Shown here piece by piece: positions 17,438-26,227 of a DNA stretch of 64,000 bases (positions within the stretch are counted from its first letter, which is position 1; each line of letters starts with the position of its first letter). The DNA is from Atopobium minutum (GTDB lineage Bacteria; Actinomycetota; Coriobacteriia; Coriobacteriales; Atopobiaceae): assembly GCA_900105895.1 (NCBI GenBank), contig FNSH01000001.1:1127501-1191500 (forward strand), read 5' to 3'. Made by a program: the position numbers and the translations under genes. A model generated the notes under the pieces. It did not search any database. It saw only the letters and a list, made by a program, of their open reading frames with translations, and was not told where the DNA came from.

Positions 17438-18895
17438 ATGTCTGAAGAGACAGGCTCCTCAAAAACAGCGAAGGGTATCGGACTCTTTGGTTTGATCGGT
17501 CTTGTCGTAAGTTCTTGTATTGGTACGGGCGTTTTTGCACTTACGGGTCAGCTTGCTAGCGTGGCTTCTCCTGGTGGCATTCTCATTTCATGGTTTGTTG
17601 TTGGCCTTGGTTTTCTTTGCTTGGCGTTTTCACTCAACAACCTTATGGTAAAGCGTCCCGACGTTAACAATGTGTATGCCTATGCAACCGAAGGCTTTGG
17701 GCCGTTTACGGGTTTTCTTTCTGGCTGGGGATATTGGTTTAGTGCATGGTGCGGCAATATTGCCTTTGCCACAGTTTTGGCTTCGACGCTTGGTTATTTT
17801 ATCCCTTACTTCTTGCCAGGGAATAATATAGGGTCCATTCTTATGGGTTCCGTTGTTACTTGGCTGCTCGTGTTGCTTGTTATCCGTGGTATCGAAAGTG
17901 CTTCGTTCCTCAATGCCCTTATCATGATTATTAAGGTAGCAGCGCTTGTGATGTTTTGTGTCTTTGGTATTGCGTTGTTTAATGCGGGAATTTTTACCGC
18001 TGACTTCTGGGGCAATATTCACGACGCTGCAGTTGCTGCTGGAAGCACGGGAAAAGATGCGGTAAGTTTTGGCAGTGTTGCCAACCAAATCACAAATTGC
18101 CTCATTACCATGATGTGGGTCTTTATCGGCATAGAGGGTGCAAGCGTTGTGACCAAGCGAGCCCGCAAGCGTGAACAAGCCGGCGTTGCCACCATTATTG
18201 GGTTGCTGATAGTGCTGGTTGTTTATCTGGGTGTTTCGCTGCTGCCCTATGGCTATATGTCGTATATCGAAGTCGCCAAGCAACCGTATCCTGCGCTTCT
18301 GTATGTGTTTGAGCAAATGGCACCTGGTTGGGGCGGCGCATTCATTTCTATTGCCATGCTCATCTCAGGATTTGGCTGCTGGCTTTCCTTTACTTTGCTT
18401 CCGGCTGAAGTCACCAAAGACATGGCAAGCGATAAGCTCTTAGGAAGCTGGTGGGGCCAACTCAATAAGAACAATGCACCTGCTCATTCACTCATTGTTG
18501 TTGGCTTGTGTGCACAAATCTTTTTGATTACCTTGCTTTTCTCGGGGGACGCCTATAATTTTGCTCTTTCGATGTGTACTATTACGATTGCTATTACCTG
18601 GTTTTTAGCTGCTGCTTATCAGGTCAAGCTTTCGTATCAGCGTCATGAAACTGGTCAGCTTGTTGTTGGTCTTATTGCGGCTGCATTTATTGCGTATGGC
18701 ACCATTATTAGTGGCTGGTCCTATTTGCTGCTGAGCTGTTTAGGTTATATACCAGGCATCATCTTTTATGTTCTTGGGCGCAAAGAGCAAAATCTGAGCA
18801 GTTTTACCAAGCGTGACTATCTGCTTATTGCTGGCATCTGTGTGGGTGCTGTTGCAGCAGTTGCTCTGTTGTTGGTGGGCATCATTACCATTTAA
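17438..18895 (+). CDS. APC-family amino acid permease/antiporter
   Basis: The 485-residue protein has about 12-13 membrane helices and the APC start signature (GLFGLIGLVVSSCIGTGVFAL), with the unwound GTG motif of helix 1 and the helix 6 region (FIGIEGASVVTKRARKREQ) typical of the basic amino acid/polyamine antiporter branch. These proteins exchange arginine with ornithine, citrulline or related compounds. Next to a DDAH-like enzyme it plausibly imports methylarginine or exports citrulline. ATG 17438 is used because the upstream in-frame ATG 17423 contains the ribosome site itself. Confidence 0.88.
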   Translation: MSEETGSSKTAKGIGLFGLIGLVVSSCIGTGVFALTGQLASVASPGGILISWFVVGLGFLCLAFSLNNLMVKRPDVNNVYAYATEGFGPFTGFLSGWGYWFSAWCGNIAFATVLASTLGYFIPYFLPGNNIGSILMGSVVTWLLVLLVIRGIESASFLNALIMIIKVAALVMFCVFGIALFNAGIFTADFWGNIHDAAVAAGSTGKDAVSFGSVANQITNCLITMMWVFIGIEGASVVTKRARKREQAGVATIIGLLIVLVVYLGVSLLPYGYMSYIEVAKQPYPALLYVFEQMAPGWGGAFISIAMLISGFGCWLSFTLLPAEVTKDMASDKLLGSWWGQLNKNNAPAHSLIVVGLCAQIFLITLLFSGDAYNFALSMCTITIAITWFLAAAYQVKLSYQRHETGQLVVGLIAAAFIAYGTIISGWSYLLLSCLGYIPGIIFYVLGRKEQNLSSFTKRDYLLIAGICVGAVAAVALLLVGIITI

Positions 18896-18939
18896 TCTTA
18901 GAGTAGCATTGCTGATAAACAAGGTATTTTTGATAAACT

Positions 18940-19010
18940 AAGGGCTTGCGTTAGAGTTGATGTATTCCAGAATTTTGGGGATGCAAGAAGCTACGCAAGC
19001 CCTTTTCTTT
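18940..19010 (+). terminator. terminator-like inverted repeat after the permease
   Basis: AAGGGCTTGCGT (18940-18951) is exactly complementary to ACGCAAGCCCTT (18993-19004), followed by TTCTTT. The 41-base loop is long for an intrinsic terminator, so efficiency is uncertain. Confidence 0.55.
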
Positions 19011-19240
19011 ATACAGAGAGATAAGATTTAATATATATTTAGCAAGAGCGTGCTCAGGCTTGATTTTTATAATTAATTTAACCCTATTTTATCTTTCCTA
19101 AAAATAAATTTAGTTTTGTAATTTTGTGTTCATAAAACCACTTAAATGAGAGCATTTTGCTTTTTGTGAAACAAGTTCTCAAAGACATGTGCTAAATTGT
19201 CTCCACAATTTTGAACGGGAGTATATTTTAGGGGGTGACA
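19011..19240. other. AT-rich upstream region of the Tad locus
   Basis: No open frame of note is present. The region is strongly AT-rich (runs such as TAATTTAACCC and AAAAATAAATTTAG), as expected for a promoter region, but no clean -35/-10 pair can be named. Apart from the terminator-like repeat, the whole 345 bases between the permease and the first Tad gene are non-coding. Confidence 0.5.
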
Positions 19241-19915
19241 ATGCTGAATGTCATGCCGCTTTGCGCTGCTCTGTATGGACTCATTTTTTCGTTTATGTTG
19301 CCTCGCTTAACAGAGATGCTCGTTGATTTTAAGCAGGCTCAGCGCAAACGTGAAATCATTGCAAATAATTCTAAGCTTGCATTTACTGCGGCCGGTTTTG
19401 CTCATGCACTATTCTGCATTGCCTGTGGTGTTTTGCTTCCTGTGCCCCTTGTTATTCCAGTGCTTCTTCTGACAACCATTTGTATTGTCAGCTCTTTGGT
19501 AGACAACATGCTTCGCATCATATCCAATGAAGCGGTTTTAGCTGTTTTGCTCATTGGCATTGTGTATTGAATCCTTGAGGCTGGACCTGTTTCTCTTCTT
19601 ACAGGTGCTGCTTGCATGCTTGGCATAGCAACAATGTTCTTTTTAGCTATGGCTATTACAAAAGCACGAAGCGGTTCACGTGGTGTTGGTGCTGGTGATA
19701 TTAAGCTAGCGATGGTATGTGGCTTTATTGCGGGATGGCCTGCTGTGGTGTATTTCCTTATGGGTCTGGCTGTCTCTTCCATTGTTTATTTTGCCGCCAA
19801 GTGGCTTATGAAAAACTTCACCTTCATGGCGTATTTTCCCATGTGCTCCTTTATTTCCATTGGGCTTGCACTGCAGTCTTGTGCCCATACATCCCAAGCT
19901 TTACACAGGTCTTAG
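19241..19915 (+). pseudogene. cpaA: prepilin peptidase (CpaA/TadV), interrupted by in-frame TGA
   Basis: Type IV-like prepilin peptidases cut and mature Flp pilins in the membrane. The frame from ATG 19241 (after AGGGGG) stops at TGA 19568-19570, codon 110, but the same frame continues to TAG 19913-19915. Both catalytic aspartate regions survive on opposite sides of the stop: SSLVDNMLRIISNE before, and GVGAGDIKLAM, the GxGD motif, after. Without readthrough neither half can be active. TGA is a one-base change from TGG (Trp) or CGA (Arg). It is the first gene of the Tad run. Confidence 0.85.
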
Positions 19916-19928
19916 GAGTTTCGTTTTA

Positions 19929-20144
19929 ATGAATACCTTTGCGTACATATCAAAAAATTTGTGCAGGAGTCATTTTGTTAGTGTATTGGCCGATGAGGAG
20001 TCTGGTCAAGCGCTTGTAGAGTACGCCCTAATACTTTGTTTTGTGGTGCTTATTTGTATTGGCTCATTACAAGCAATGGGAAAAGCCGTAAAAAGCCCTC
20101 TTAAATTAGTCGTCGATAATCTGAGCAAACCAAGTCATCCCTAA
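19929..20144 (+). CDS. Flp-type pilin, first copy, intact
   Basis: The 71-residue prepilin has a long leader (about 29 residues), the cleavage region ESG/QALVEYALI with the conserved Glu-Tyr pair, and a single hydrophobic helix (ALILCFVVLICIGSLQAMG). ATG 19929 follows GGAG near the peptidase stop. It differs from the second, better expressed-looking pilin by its longer leader and tail, so it may be a minor subunit. It is open, unlike the second copy. Confidence 0.8.
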   Translation: MNTFAYISKNLCRSHFVSVLADEESGQALVEYALILCFVVLICIGSLQAMGKAVKSPLKLVVDNLSKPSHP

Positions 20145-20207
20145 TGCTCAGTTTCGAAATAGTTAGTTCTGTAAGGTAGGCCAATTGCGTTTAGAAAGGA
20201 GAATACT

Positions 20208-20372
20208 ATGAACAACGCAATTGCTTGGTTTAAAGATGAGGAAGCTGGTTAGGGTCTCGCAGAGTACGGCCTGATCATCGCTCTTATTGCCGTGGTCTGC
20301 ATTGCTGCACTTGAAGCAATGGGTACCGGTGTAATGTCTAAGCTGAATCAGATTAATGAGAAGCTGAAGTAG
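20208..20372 (+). pseudogene. flp: Flp major pilin, interrupted by TAG at first mature residue
   Basis: After a strong GAAAGGAG site, ATG 20208 encodes MNNAIAWFKDEEAG, then TAG at 20250-20252, then GLAEYGLIIALIAVV and on to LNQINEKLK and the final TAG 20370-20372. The conserved prepilin site is Gly followed by a mature residue and the EY pair; the amber sits exactly at the first mature position, where many Flp proteins have Gln or Ala. CAG to TAG is one transition. Gene size (54 codons) and the terminator after it match the usual major pilin. No internal start could rescue the leader. Confidence 0.85.
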
Positions 20373-20394
20373 TATCTCGGATTTGTCGAAAGAC

Positions 20395-20438
20395 AATTGG
20401 GTCGGCAGCATTGTCTGTCGGCCCAATTCCCCTTTTTT
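20395..20438 (+). terminator. terminator/attenuator after flp
   Basis: AATTGGGTCGGCAG pairs with CTGTCGGCCCAATT (14 bp with two G-T pairs) and is followed by CCCCTTTTTT. Such a site after flp normally makes the pilin transcript more abundant than the downstream assembly genes. Confidence 0.75.
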
Positions 20439-20471
20439 GTTGGATGTAATACGAGCAGATGAGAGGCATAG

Positions 20472-21281
20472 ATGGCCGGTTTACCTGTGGATAAGAAAAA
20501 ACAGCTGAGGACTATTGCTGTCGTCTCTGCTGTGCTCATTATTGTTTTAGCTGCCTATCTCCTGGTAGTCCCAAGGATAATCCAGAAAGGCGGTCAGGAA
20601 AACGAATCAATTCGTAAAGTTGTTGTGGTTAAGAATTCCATTCCTGCATTTGCTCAGATTATATCCGATATGTTGGAAGAAAAAGAAGTGCCCGCAACAG
20701 AGCAGAATGCAAATGCGGTTAAGTCCATTGATGAAGTAACAGGCTCCTACACGCTTGTGTCGATGGTTTCTGGGGAACCCATCCTAAAGAACCACATATC
20801 TAAACCTGATCAAAATGGTATGAGTTCTGGATTAGGTACCAAACTTGCTCAGGGTATGCGTGCCATGACGCTCAAGGTTGACGATGTGTCTGGTATTGCT
20901 GGATTGCTCAGAGTTGGCAACCGCGTAGACATCTTGTTTGCTATGAACGCGGATAAGTCTGCTACGTCTGGAAGCGTTAACCATGAAGTCAAAAACGACA
21001 CCACTGCCGTGTATCTTGTTCAGAATGTGCCTATTTTAGCTCTGAACAAAAACCTTACGTCAGAAAATAAGACTTCTGAGGGTGATTCCTCTGCGGCTTC
21101 TTCGTCAAATATTTCATCGTATTCGCTGGTAACGATGCAGCTTACTACCGAACAGGCACAACAAATAACCGCTGCTATGGCATCGGGTGGCAAGTTGTAT
21201 TTGGCATTACGTCCTCAGGATGATGGCGATGCAACAGTACAGACTGCACCTATTAGTACAAGCGACATCATTCTTAAGTAG
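20472..21281 (+). CDS. cpaB: Tad pilus assembly protein CpaB/RcpC
   Basis: The 269-residue protein has one N-terminal membrane anchor (residues 15-34), then a SAF-type domain (KNSIPAFAQIISDMLEEKEV) and the RcpC/CpaB domain (MRAMTLKVDDVSGIAGLLRVGNRVDI spanning about 130-155). A Ser-rich linker interrupts the C-terminal half. In diderms CpaB works with the secretin. In a monoderm such as this it stands on the outer face of the membrane with an undefined assembly role. The frame is intact. Confidence 0.88.
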   Translation: MAGLPVDKKKQLRTIAVVSAVLIIVLAAYLLVVPRIIQKGGQENESIRKVVVVKNSIPAFAQIISDMLEEKEVPATEQNANAVKSIDEVTGSYTLVSMVSGEPILKNHISKPDQNGMSSGLGTKLAQGMRAMTLKVDDVSGIAGLLRVGNRVDILFAMNADKSATSGSVNHEVKNDTTAVYLVQNVPILALNKNLTSENKTSEGDSSAASSSNISSYSLVTMQLTTEQAQQITAAMASGGKLYLALRPQDDGDATVQTAPISTSDIILK

Positions 21282-21293
21282 TGGAGGGTCATC

Positions 21294-22560
21294 GTGACAA
21301 CGAACGTATATTTGTATGGTGACGAGTCCGCGTGCAAATCGGTGCTCTATCCTATTTTTACTGGCGAGGAAACCTACAAGATCGTAGGAGCCTGCTCTCG
21401 CGAGACTGATGTATTGCGCGGAGTAAGCGGTGCTGGTGCTGACATATTGGTTGTGTACGTAGATGGTTCTGATGCCGTGCTTCGTGGCGTACAGCAAGTA
21501 TATGCACTTAGACCAGGCATCATAATCGTGGGTATTGTCGCCCAGTCCGCAATTCAAGATACAAGAACCCTGTCTTCTGGTATCCAATATGCCTACGATG
21601 AGCATATGTCCAAAAAGCAAGTACTTGATCAGCTGCACGTGGTACTTACGGTGGAGCGCAGTCGCATAGAAGCGCTGTCCGGTGCTATGGTTGTGGCCGA
21701 TACCAAGTATATGAGCTTCGTTTCTGCAAAAGATGGTGTTGGTAAGACAACGGCACTTGTAAATACAGCGGTTGCCTTGGCACGTTGCAACAAGAAGGTT
21801 GTCGTTGTTGATTGTGACATGCTCTACGGCGATGTGGGCTGCTACTTTGGTATCGACTCAGGCAATAACGATATTGGTGAGCTGCTTCAGGAAGTAGGGG
21901 AACCCACCATTGACGATATTCGCCAGCATCTTGTTATTCATGAGTCCGGCGTAAATGTTTTTGTGCGGTCCTCGTGGACCTGAGATTGCCGAGAAGATCA
22001 GCCCTGCGCAGGTATCTAGGGTTCTTATGGCTTTGCGTGGCTATTACGATTATGTCTTAGTGGATACTGGCACTACCATTGACGATACCTTTATTGCAAT
22101 TTCTGAGGCAGTGGGTGACATTTTTGTGTGCGTACGTCCAGACATTGCTGTGCTTAAGCATACTAAGACACTTCTTTCACTGATGCACAGCCTGGGTATG
22201 GCATCCAAGACGAGCTTAATCATTTCTTTTGTCAGCCCCGATACGCGCATTACTACGAATGACGTTGTGTGTGTACTTAAAACCAACCTTGCTTTTGAGA
22301 TTCCCTATGATTGGGCAAATTGCTGCTCTGCTAGCAACAATGGTGTGCCCATAGCGTTAAGCGCACCTAAAAATCCCGTTTCTCGTTCCGTAGTGGATCA
22401 TGCGGTGCGTATAACGGGGCATGTTGCAGAGTCCGTTGCAGGGCGTCATAGCAAGGGCAGAAAGAATTCTGGTGGTCCAGTACCGCTTACAGTTGCTGAG
22501 ACTTCTCAAAACAGGGGCAAGCGTCGCGGGTTTTTTGGCTTAAAAAAGGGATTTAAATGA
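21294..22560 (+). pseudogene. cpaE: pilus-localising ATPase CpaE/TadZ, frameshifted
   Basis: CpaE/TadZ places the Tad machine in the cell. Residues 1-120 form a receiver-like domain; a MinD-type ATPase follows, with deviant Walker A SAKDGVGKTT (K146 region) and DCDMLYGDVG. At the T-run 21958-21962 the frame breaks: the first frame ends at TGA 21981-21983 after VFVRSSWT, while the next frame continues CGPRGPEIAEKISP to TGA 22558-22560. Four T instead of five restores VNVLCGPRGPE. Start is GTG 21294 after GGAGGG. The 3' end overlaps cpaF (ATGA). Confidence 0.85.
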
Positions 22561-23915
22561 GTTTAATCGAGCGCCTTGAGCAGGCACGTACTGGTATAGC
22601 GAGCACTGATGTAGGTTCTTCTGGGGGCTTCTCGTCAGCAGAGGCTTCTGTGGTAACGCCTACAGCTAATCGTTATGCCATGCTCAAGAAAAGTGTTCAG
22701 GCAGAAGTAATCAGGCAGGTTAACTCACAGGACCTTTCTTTAGATGTGGAGACCGAAGAGGGTATGCGTGAGCTTATCGCTCGTATCCTGATTGCCGAGG
22801 CCGCAGAGGTACCACGCGCAGATCGTTCTGCCATTGCTGATGATGTGTATTCTGAGGTTGCTGGCTTAGGTCCACTGGATCGTCTGATGGATGATCCTTC
22901 CATTTCCGAAATTATGGTCAATGGTCCCAAGCGTGTGTATATTGAGCGCAAGGGTAAGCTGATTTTGAGCAATGTTACCTTTGAAGATGACGCCCATGTT
23001 GTGCGCATTTTGGATCGTATCGTAAGCAAGGTTGGGCGTCGTGTTGACGAAGCAAACCCTATGGTAGACGCCCGTTTATTGGATGGATCCCGCGTTAACG
23101 CTATCATTCCACCCATTGCGCTGAATGGTCCCTCCATTACTATTCGCCGCTTCTCGTCCGCGCCTTTGCAGATTGCCAATCTGATTGAGGGTGGTTCGAT
23201 CAATTACGCTATGGCCTCATTTTTGGAGGCTTGTGTTAGAGGCAAGGCCAACATGGTAGTTTCTGGCGGTACCGGCTCTGGTAAAACCACCTTGCTCAAT
23301 ATTTTGTTGGGTTTTGTTTCTGGCGATGAGCGCATTGTTACCATTGAGGACGCCGCCGAGGTCCAACTTGAGCAGGATCATGTGGTTTCGCTCGAATCAC
23401 GTCCCGCCAATGCAGAGGGCAAGGGTGCTGTTGTTATTAGAGATCTGGTAAAGAACGCTCTGCGTATGCGCCCTGACCGCATTATCGTTGGTGAGGTTCG
23501 TTCTGCAGAGACCTTGGACATGCTGCAGGCCATGAATACCGGTCATGAAGGATCGTTGACTATGGTACACGCAAACTCTCCTCGCGATGTTATTTCTCGT
23601 ATGGAAACCATGATTTTGATGGGTGGCATTGAGCTGCCGGTTCGTGCAATTCGTGCTCAAATTTCTTCTGCTTTGGACATTATTGTGCAGCAGGCACGCT
23701 TTAGGGATGGTTCACGTAAGATCGTGAGCGTTTCTGAAGTTCTGGGTATGGAAGGCGACAATATCACCCTGCAGGACATCTTTGTGTTTCAGCCAGATGG
23801 CCTGGATGCAGGTGGACGCATTAAAGGCAGCTTTGTAGCAACGGGTATTCGTCCCAAGATTTTGAAGAAGTTTGAAGAGTCGGGCATCATGATTCGCGAC
23901 GAGTGGTTTGTCTAG
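22557..23915 (+). CDS. cpaF: Tad secretion motor ATPase CpaF/TadA
   Basis: The 452-residue hexameric GspE-family ATPase drives Flp pilus polymerisation at the cytoplasmic face. It shows the N-terminal helical domain, [16 protein letters not shown], the Walker [10 protein letters not shown] near residues 237-245, the Asp box ([19 protein letters not shown]), Walker B region ([14 protein letters not shown]) and the His box ([16 protein letters not shown]). Length and motifs are normal and the frame is intact. ATG overlaps the cpaE stop. Confidence 0.95.
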   Translation: MSLIERLEQARTGIASTDVGSSGGFSSAEASVVTPTANRYAMLKKSVQAEVIRQVNSQDLSLDVETEEGMRELIARILIAEAAEVPRADRSAIADDVYSEVAGLGPLDRLMDDPSISEIMVNGPKRVYIERKGKLILSNVTFEDDAHVVRILDRIVSKVGRRVDEANPMVDARLLDGSRVNAIIPPIALNGPSITIRRFSSAPLQIANLIEGGSINYAMASFLEACVRGKANMVVSGGTGSGKTTLLNILLGFVSGDERIVTIEDAAEVQLEQDHVVSLESRPANAEGKGAVVIRDLVKNALRMRPDRIIVGEVRSAETLDMLQAMNTGHEGSLTMVHANSPRDVISRMETMILMGGIELPVRAIRAQISSALDIIVQQARFRDGSRKIVSVSEVLGMEGDNITLQDIFVFQPDGLDAGGRIKGSFVATGIRPKILKKFEESGIMIRDEWFV

Positions 23916-23924
23916 GCGGTAGCT

Positions 23925-24851
23925 ATGGATACAATCATCATTTTTATAATCGTTGTCTGTGCTCTCCTTCTGGGGCACTGTCTCTATTTGCTGCATACAT
24001 CGAGTACTATTGCAGAGCGTTTAGAAGAGATAGAAAACTCTGATAACGACAGTTATGCTCAGCGTCCAAGTGATAAAAAGACAGAGCGCAAGCAGATTAA
24101 GCTGAATATCCAGGTATCTGATCGCCCGAGGGAAGAAATTCGTAATTCAGGTCTCCAGATACGGGTTGAGGAGTTCTTGCTTTTTTGGATTACCGTACCT
24201 TTTGTCGTGGGTATTTTGAGCGTGTTTCTTACGCATAATTTGTCTCTCAGCGCCATAGCGACCCTTGCTGCGTCGGCAATACCTCCTGTTGTTCTGCGTA
24301 TTGCTCATGCTCGGCGTTTAGCAAAGTTTGATTTACAGCTCTACGATGCCGTTATGCTACTGTCAAATGGTCTGCGTGCTGGTTTTTCATTTGAGCAAGC
24401 TCTCTCTTCTGCCGCTGCTGACATGCCTGAACCTATCGGAGAAGAATTTGCCCGTGCTGTTGCAGAGATGCGTTTGGGCACACCGCTAGAAGATGCGCTT
24501 GAGGGTATTTGTGATCGTACCAATAATGCGGATATGCGTCTGATGACCTCTGCTGTTATGGTACAGAGGCGTGTGGGTGGCAATTTGTCACAAATTTTGG
24601 ACAATATTGCCGATACCATACGTGAGCGCGTCCGACTTCGTAATAAGGTTAATGCACTTACAGCACAAGGCCGCATGTCCGGCCTTATTGTGGGCTCTTT
24701 GCCCGTGGTCATGTATTTCATTATTTCAGGTATAAACCCAGGCTATATGAGCACGTTCTTTACCTCTGCCTTAGGCATGGCATTGCTTTTGGCCTGCTCA
24801 ATTCTTGAGTTTGTAGCCTTTGTTCTTATTCGTAAGATCACAAAGATTTAG
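23925..24851 (+). CDS. tadB: Tad inner-membrane platform protein TadB
   Basis: The 308-residue membrane protein has a T2SSF (GspF) domain around residues 130-280 (LYDAVMLLSNGLRAGFSFEQAL; GVGGNLSQ-like VGGNLSQILDNIADTIRERV) flanked by membrane helices at the N-terminus, middle and C-terminus. With TadC it couples CpaF to pilin assembly. The intact frame starts at ATG 23925, 9 bases after cpaF. Confidence 0.9.
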   Translation: MDTIIIFIIVVCALLLGHCLYLLHTSSTIAERLEEIENSDNDSYAQRPSDKKTERKQIKLNIQVSDRPREEIRNSGLQIRVEEFLLFWITVPFVVGILSVFLTHNLSLSAIATLAASAIPPVVLRIAHARRLAKFDLQLYDAVMLLSNGLRAGFSFEQALSSAAADMPEPIGEEFARAVAEMRLGTPLEDALEGICDRTNNADMRLMTSAVMVQRRVGGNLSQILDNIADTIRERVRLRNKVNALTAQGRMSGLIVGSLPVVMYFIISGINPGYMSTFFTSALGMALLLACSILEFVAFVLIRKITKI

Positions 24852-24861
24852 GAGGTGAACA

Positions 24862-25761
24862 GTGGAATTTAGTTTTCTTGTCATAGTAGTGCTGGTCGGT
24901 GTGTACCTTGTTCTGTTTTTGATTCTTTCAAAGCGTTTAAGGCACGATCGTGTTTCAGATCGCTTGGAAGCTATTGAGCAGATGGATGCATCGGTCCTTT
25001 CGATGCCCAAAAACGAGCCAAAGACACTGTATCAGCGCGCTCTTAAGCCCTACATGGATCGTGTCTTTATGGTATTTGGTAACGCTATTCCGCTGGACAC
25101 TAAATCTCAGGAACAACTCACTAATGATTTGCGTAGTGCTGGTAGTCAACAATCCGCTCGAGAATGGCTTGCTCAGCGCGTATTACTGTCACTGATCATG
25201 GGCGCTATGGGTTGGGTATTTATTAGGCTCCTATTTGGCATCATATTTGTACTGGGTGTCTATATCTTATCGCGCTTTATGCTTAAGGCTCAGATTACAG
25301 AGCGCAAAAATCAGATTGAAACGGATATGCCTGGCTCACTTGACCTGCTAAGTTCTTGTGTGAGTGCCGGCCTTGGTTTTGACCAGGCACTTCAGCACGT
25401 TGTCAATCGCACCAGCGGTCCTCTTTCTGATGAGTTCAAAACAACGCTTCGTGAGATATCTTTAGGCGGATCAAGGCATGAAGCACTGACTTACCTCTCT
25501 GAGCGCTGTGGGGTAGAGCCCATGCGCAACTTTGTAACTGCTGTTAATCAGGCGGATAAGCTCGGTGTTCCCATTGCAAATATCTTGGTTGCTCAGTCGG
25601 AGTCAATTCGTGAGTACCGTGCGGCGCAGGTAGAAGAACGTGCGGCAAAAATGCCCATTAAAATGATGCTTCCGCTCGTAGTGTGCCTGCTGCCTTGTCT
25701 TCTTATTGTGCTGCTCGAGCCGGCGGCTCTCAACATTATTGAGACCCTGCATTTGGGTTAG
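24862..25761 (+). CDS. tadC: Tad inner-membrane platform protein TadC
   Basis: The 299-residue paralogue of TadB has an N-terminal helix, paired middle helices (LLSLIMGAMGWVFIRLLFGI), a T2SSF domain (LDLLSSCVSAGLGFDQALQHV; VNQADKLGVPIANIL) and a C-terminal helix (LPLVVCLLPCLLIVLLEPA). GTG 24862 follows AGGAGGTGA at good spacing. The frame is intact. Confidence 0.9.
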   Translation: MEFSFLVIVVLVGVYLVLFLILSKRLRHDRVSDRLEAIEQMDASVLSMPKNEPKTLYQRALKPYMDRVFMVFGNAIPLDTKSQEQLTNDLRSAGSQQSAREWLAQRVLLSLIMGAMGWVFIRLLFGIIFVLGVYILSRFMLKAQITERKNQIETDMPGSLDLLSSCVSAGLGFDQALQHVVNRTSGPLSDEFKTTLREISLGGSRHEALTYLSERCGVEPMRNFVTAVNQADKLGVPIANILVAQSESIREYRAAQVEERAAKMPIKMMLPLVVCLLPCLLIVLLEPAALNIIETLHLG

Positions 25762-25848
25762 GTTTTGTTTGATGGTTGTAAGGATGAAATACCAAGATGT
25801 AGGGATGAGACGTCGACAAAAATGTCAGAAAAGGAGCATGCGCATACC

Positions 25849-26214
25849 ATGACAGTTTGTGTGACCAACAAAGAGAAGACATGTGAGGTCAAGGTAGAAG
25901 AGGCTACAAGCTTTAGCTCTCGTCTCCGTGGCCTTATGTTGCGTAAACCGCAGGACGTTCATGGGGGTCTTTTGTTGTGGAACTGCTCGTCAGTGCATTG
26001 CTGCTTTATGCGCTTTCCTATAGATGTGGTGTATCTGGATGGCAGTATGCACGTGCTCTACAAAGAAGAAGTCAAGCCGTGGCGTCTGGGCGCGTATGTT
26101 CGTGGAGCAAAGCATGTTCTGGAGTTGCCGGCAGGACAGGCGGCAGCCCTGAGCGTGGGTGACACTCTTAGTGCCCAGCCAATAACACCATCTGAATACA
26201 GGGATAAAAACTAG
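25849..26214 (+). CDS. DUF192 protein
   Basis: About 121 residues. The family core is clear: SFSSRLRGLMLRK near the N-terminus, then CSSVHCCFMRFPIDVVYLD, the APGRxGxxVRGAxxVLELPAG-type segment (GAYVRGAKHVLELPAGQAA). DUF192 proteins are small beta-rich proteins of unknown role, often exported and sometimes found in Tad loci. The start is uncertain: ATG 25849 lies 13 bases after AAGGAG, while ATG 25822 and further upstream codons are also in frame. No signal peptide is seen in any version. Confidence 0.8.
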   Translation: MTVCVTNKEKTCEVKVEEATSFSSRLRGLMLRKPQDVHGGLLLWNCSSVHCCFMRFPIDVVYLDGSMHVLYKEEVKPWRLGAYVRGAKHVLELPAGQAAALSVGDTLSAQPITPSEYRDKN

Positions 26215-26227
26215 AAAGGGGTGCGGT

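Noticed and set aside
21955..22560. A separate gene starting at 21955
   Set aside because: Its sequence continues the CpaE ATPase in another frame, there is no independent ribosome site, and one-base removal in the T-run joins both parts.
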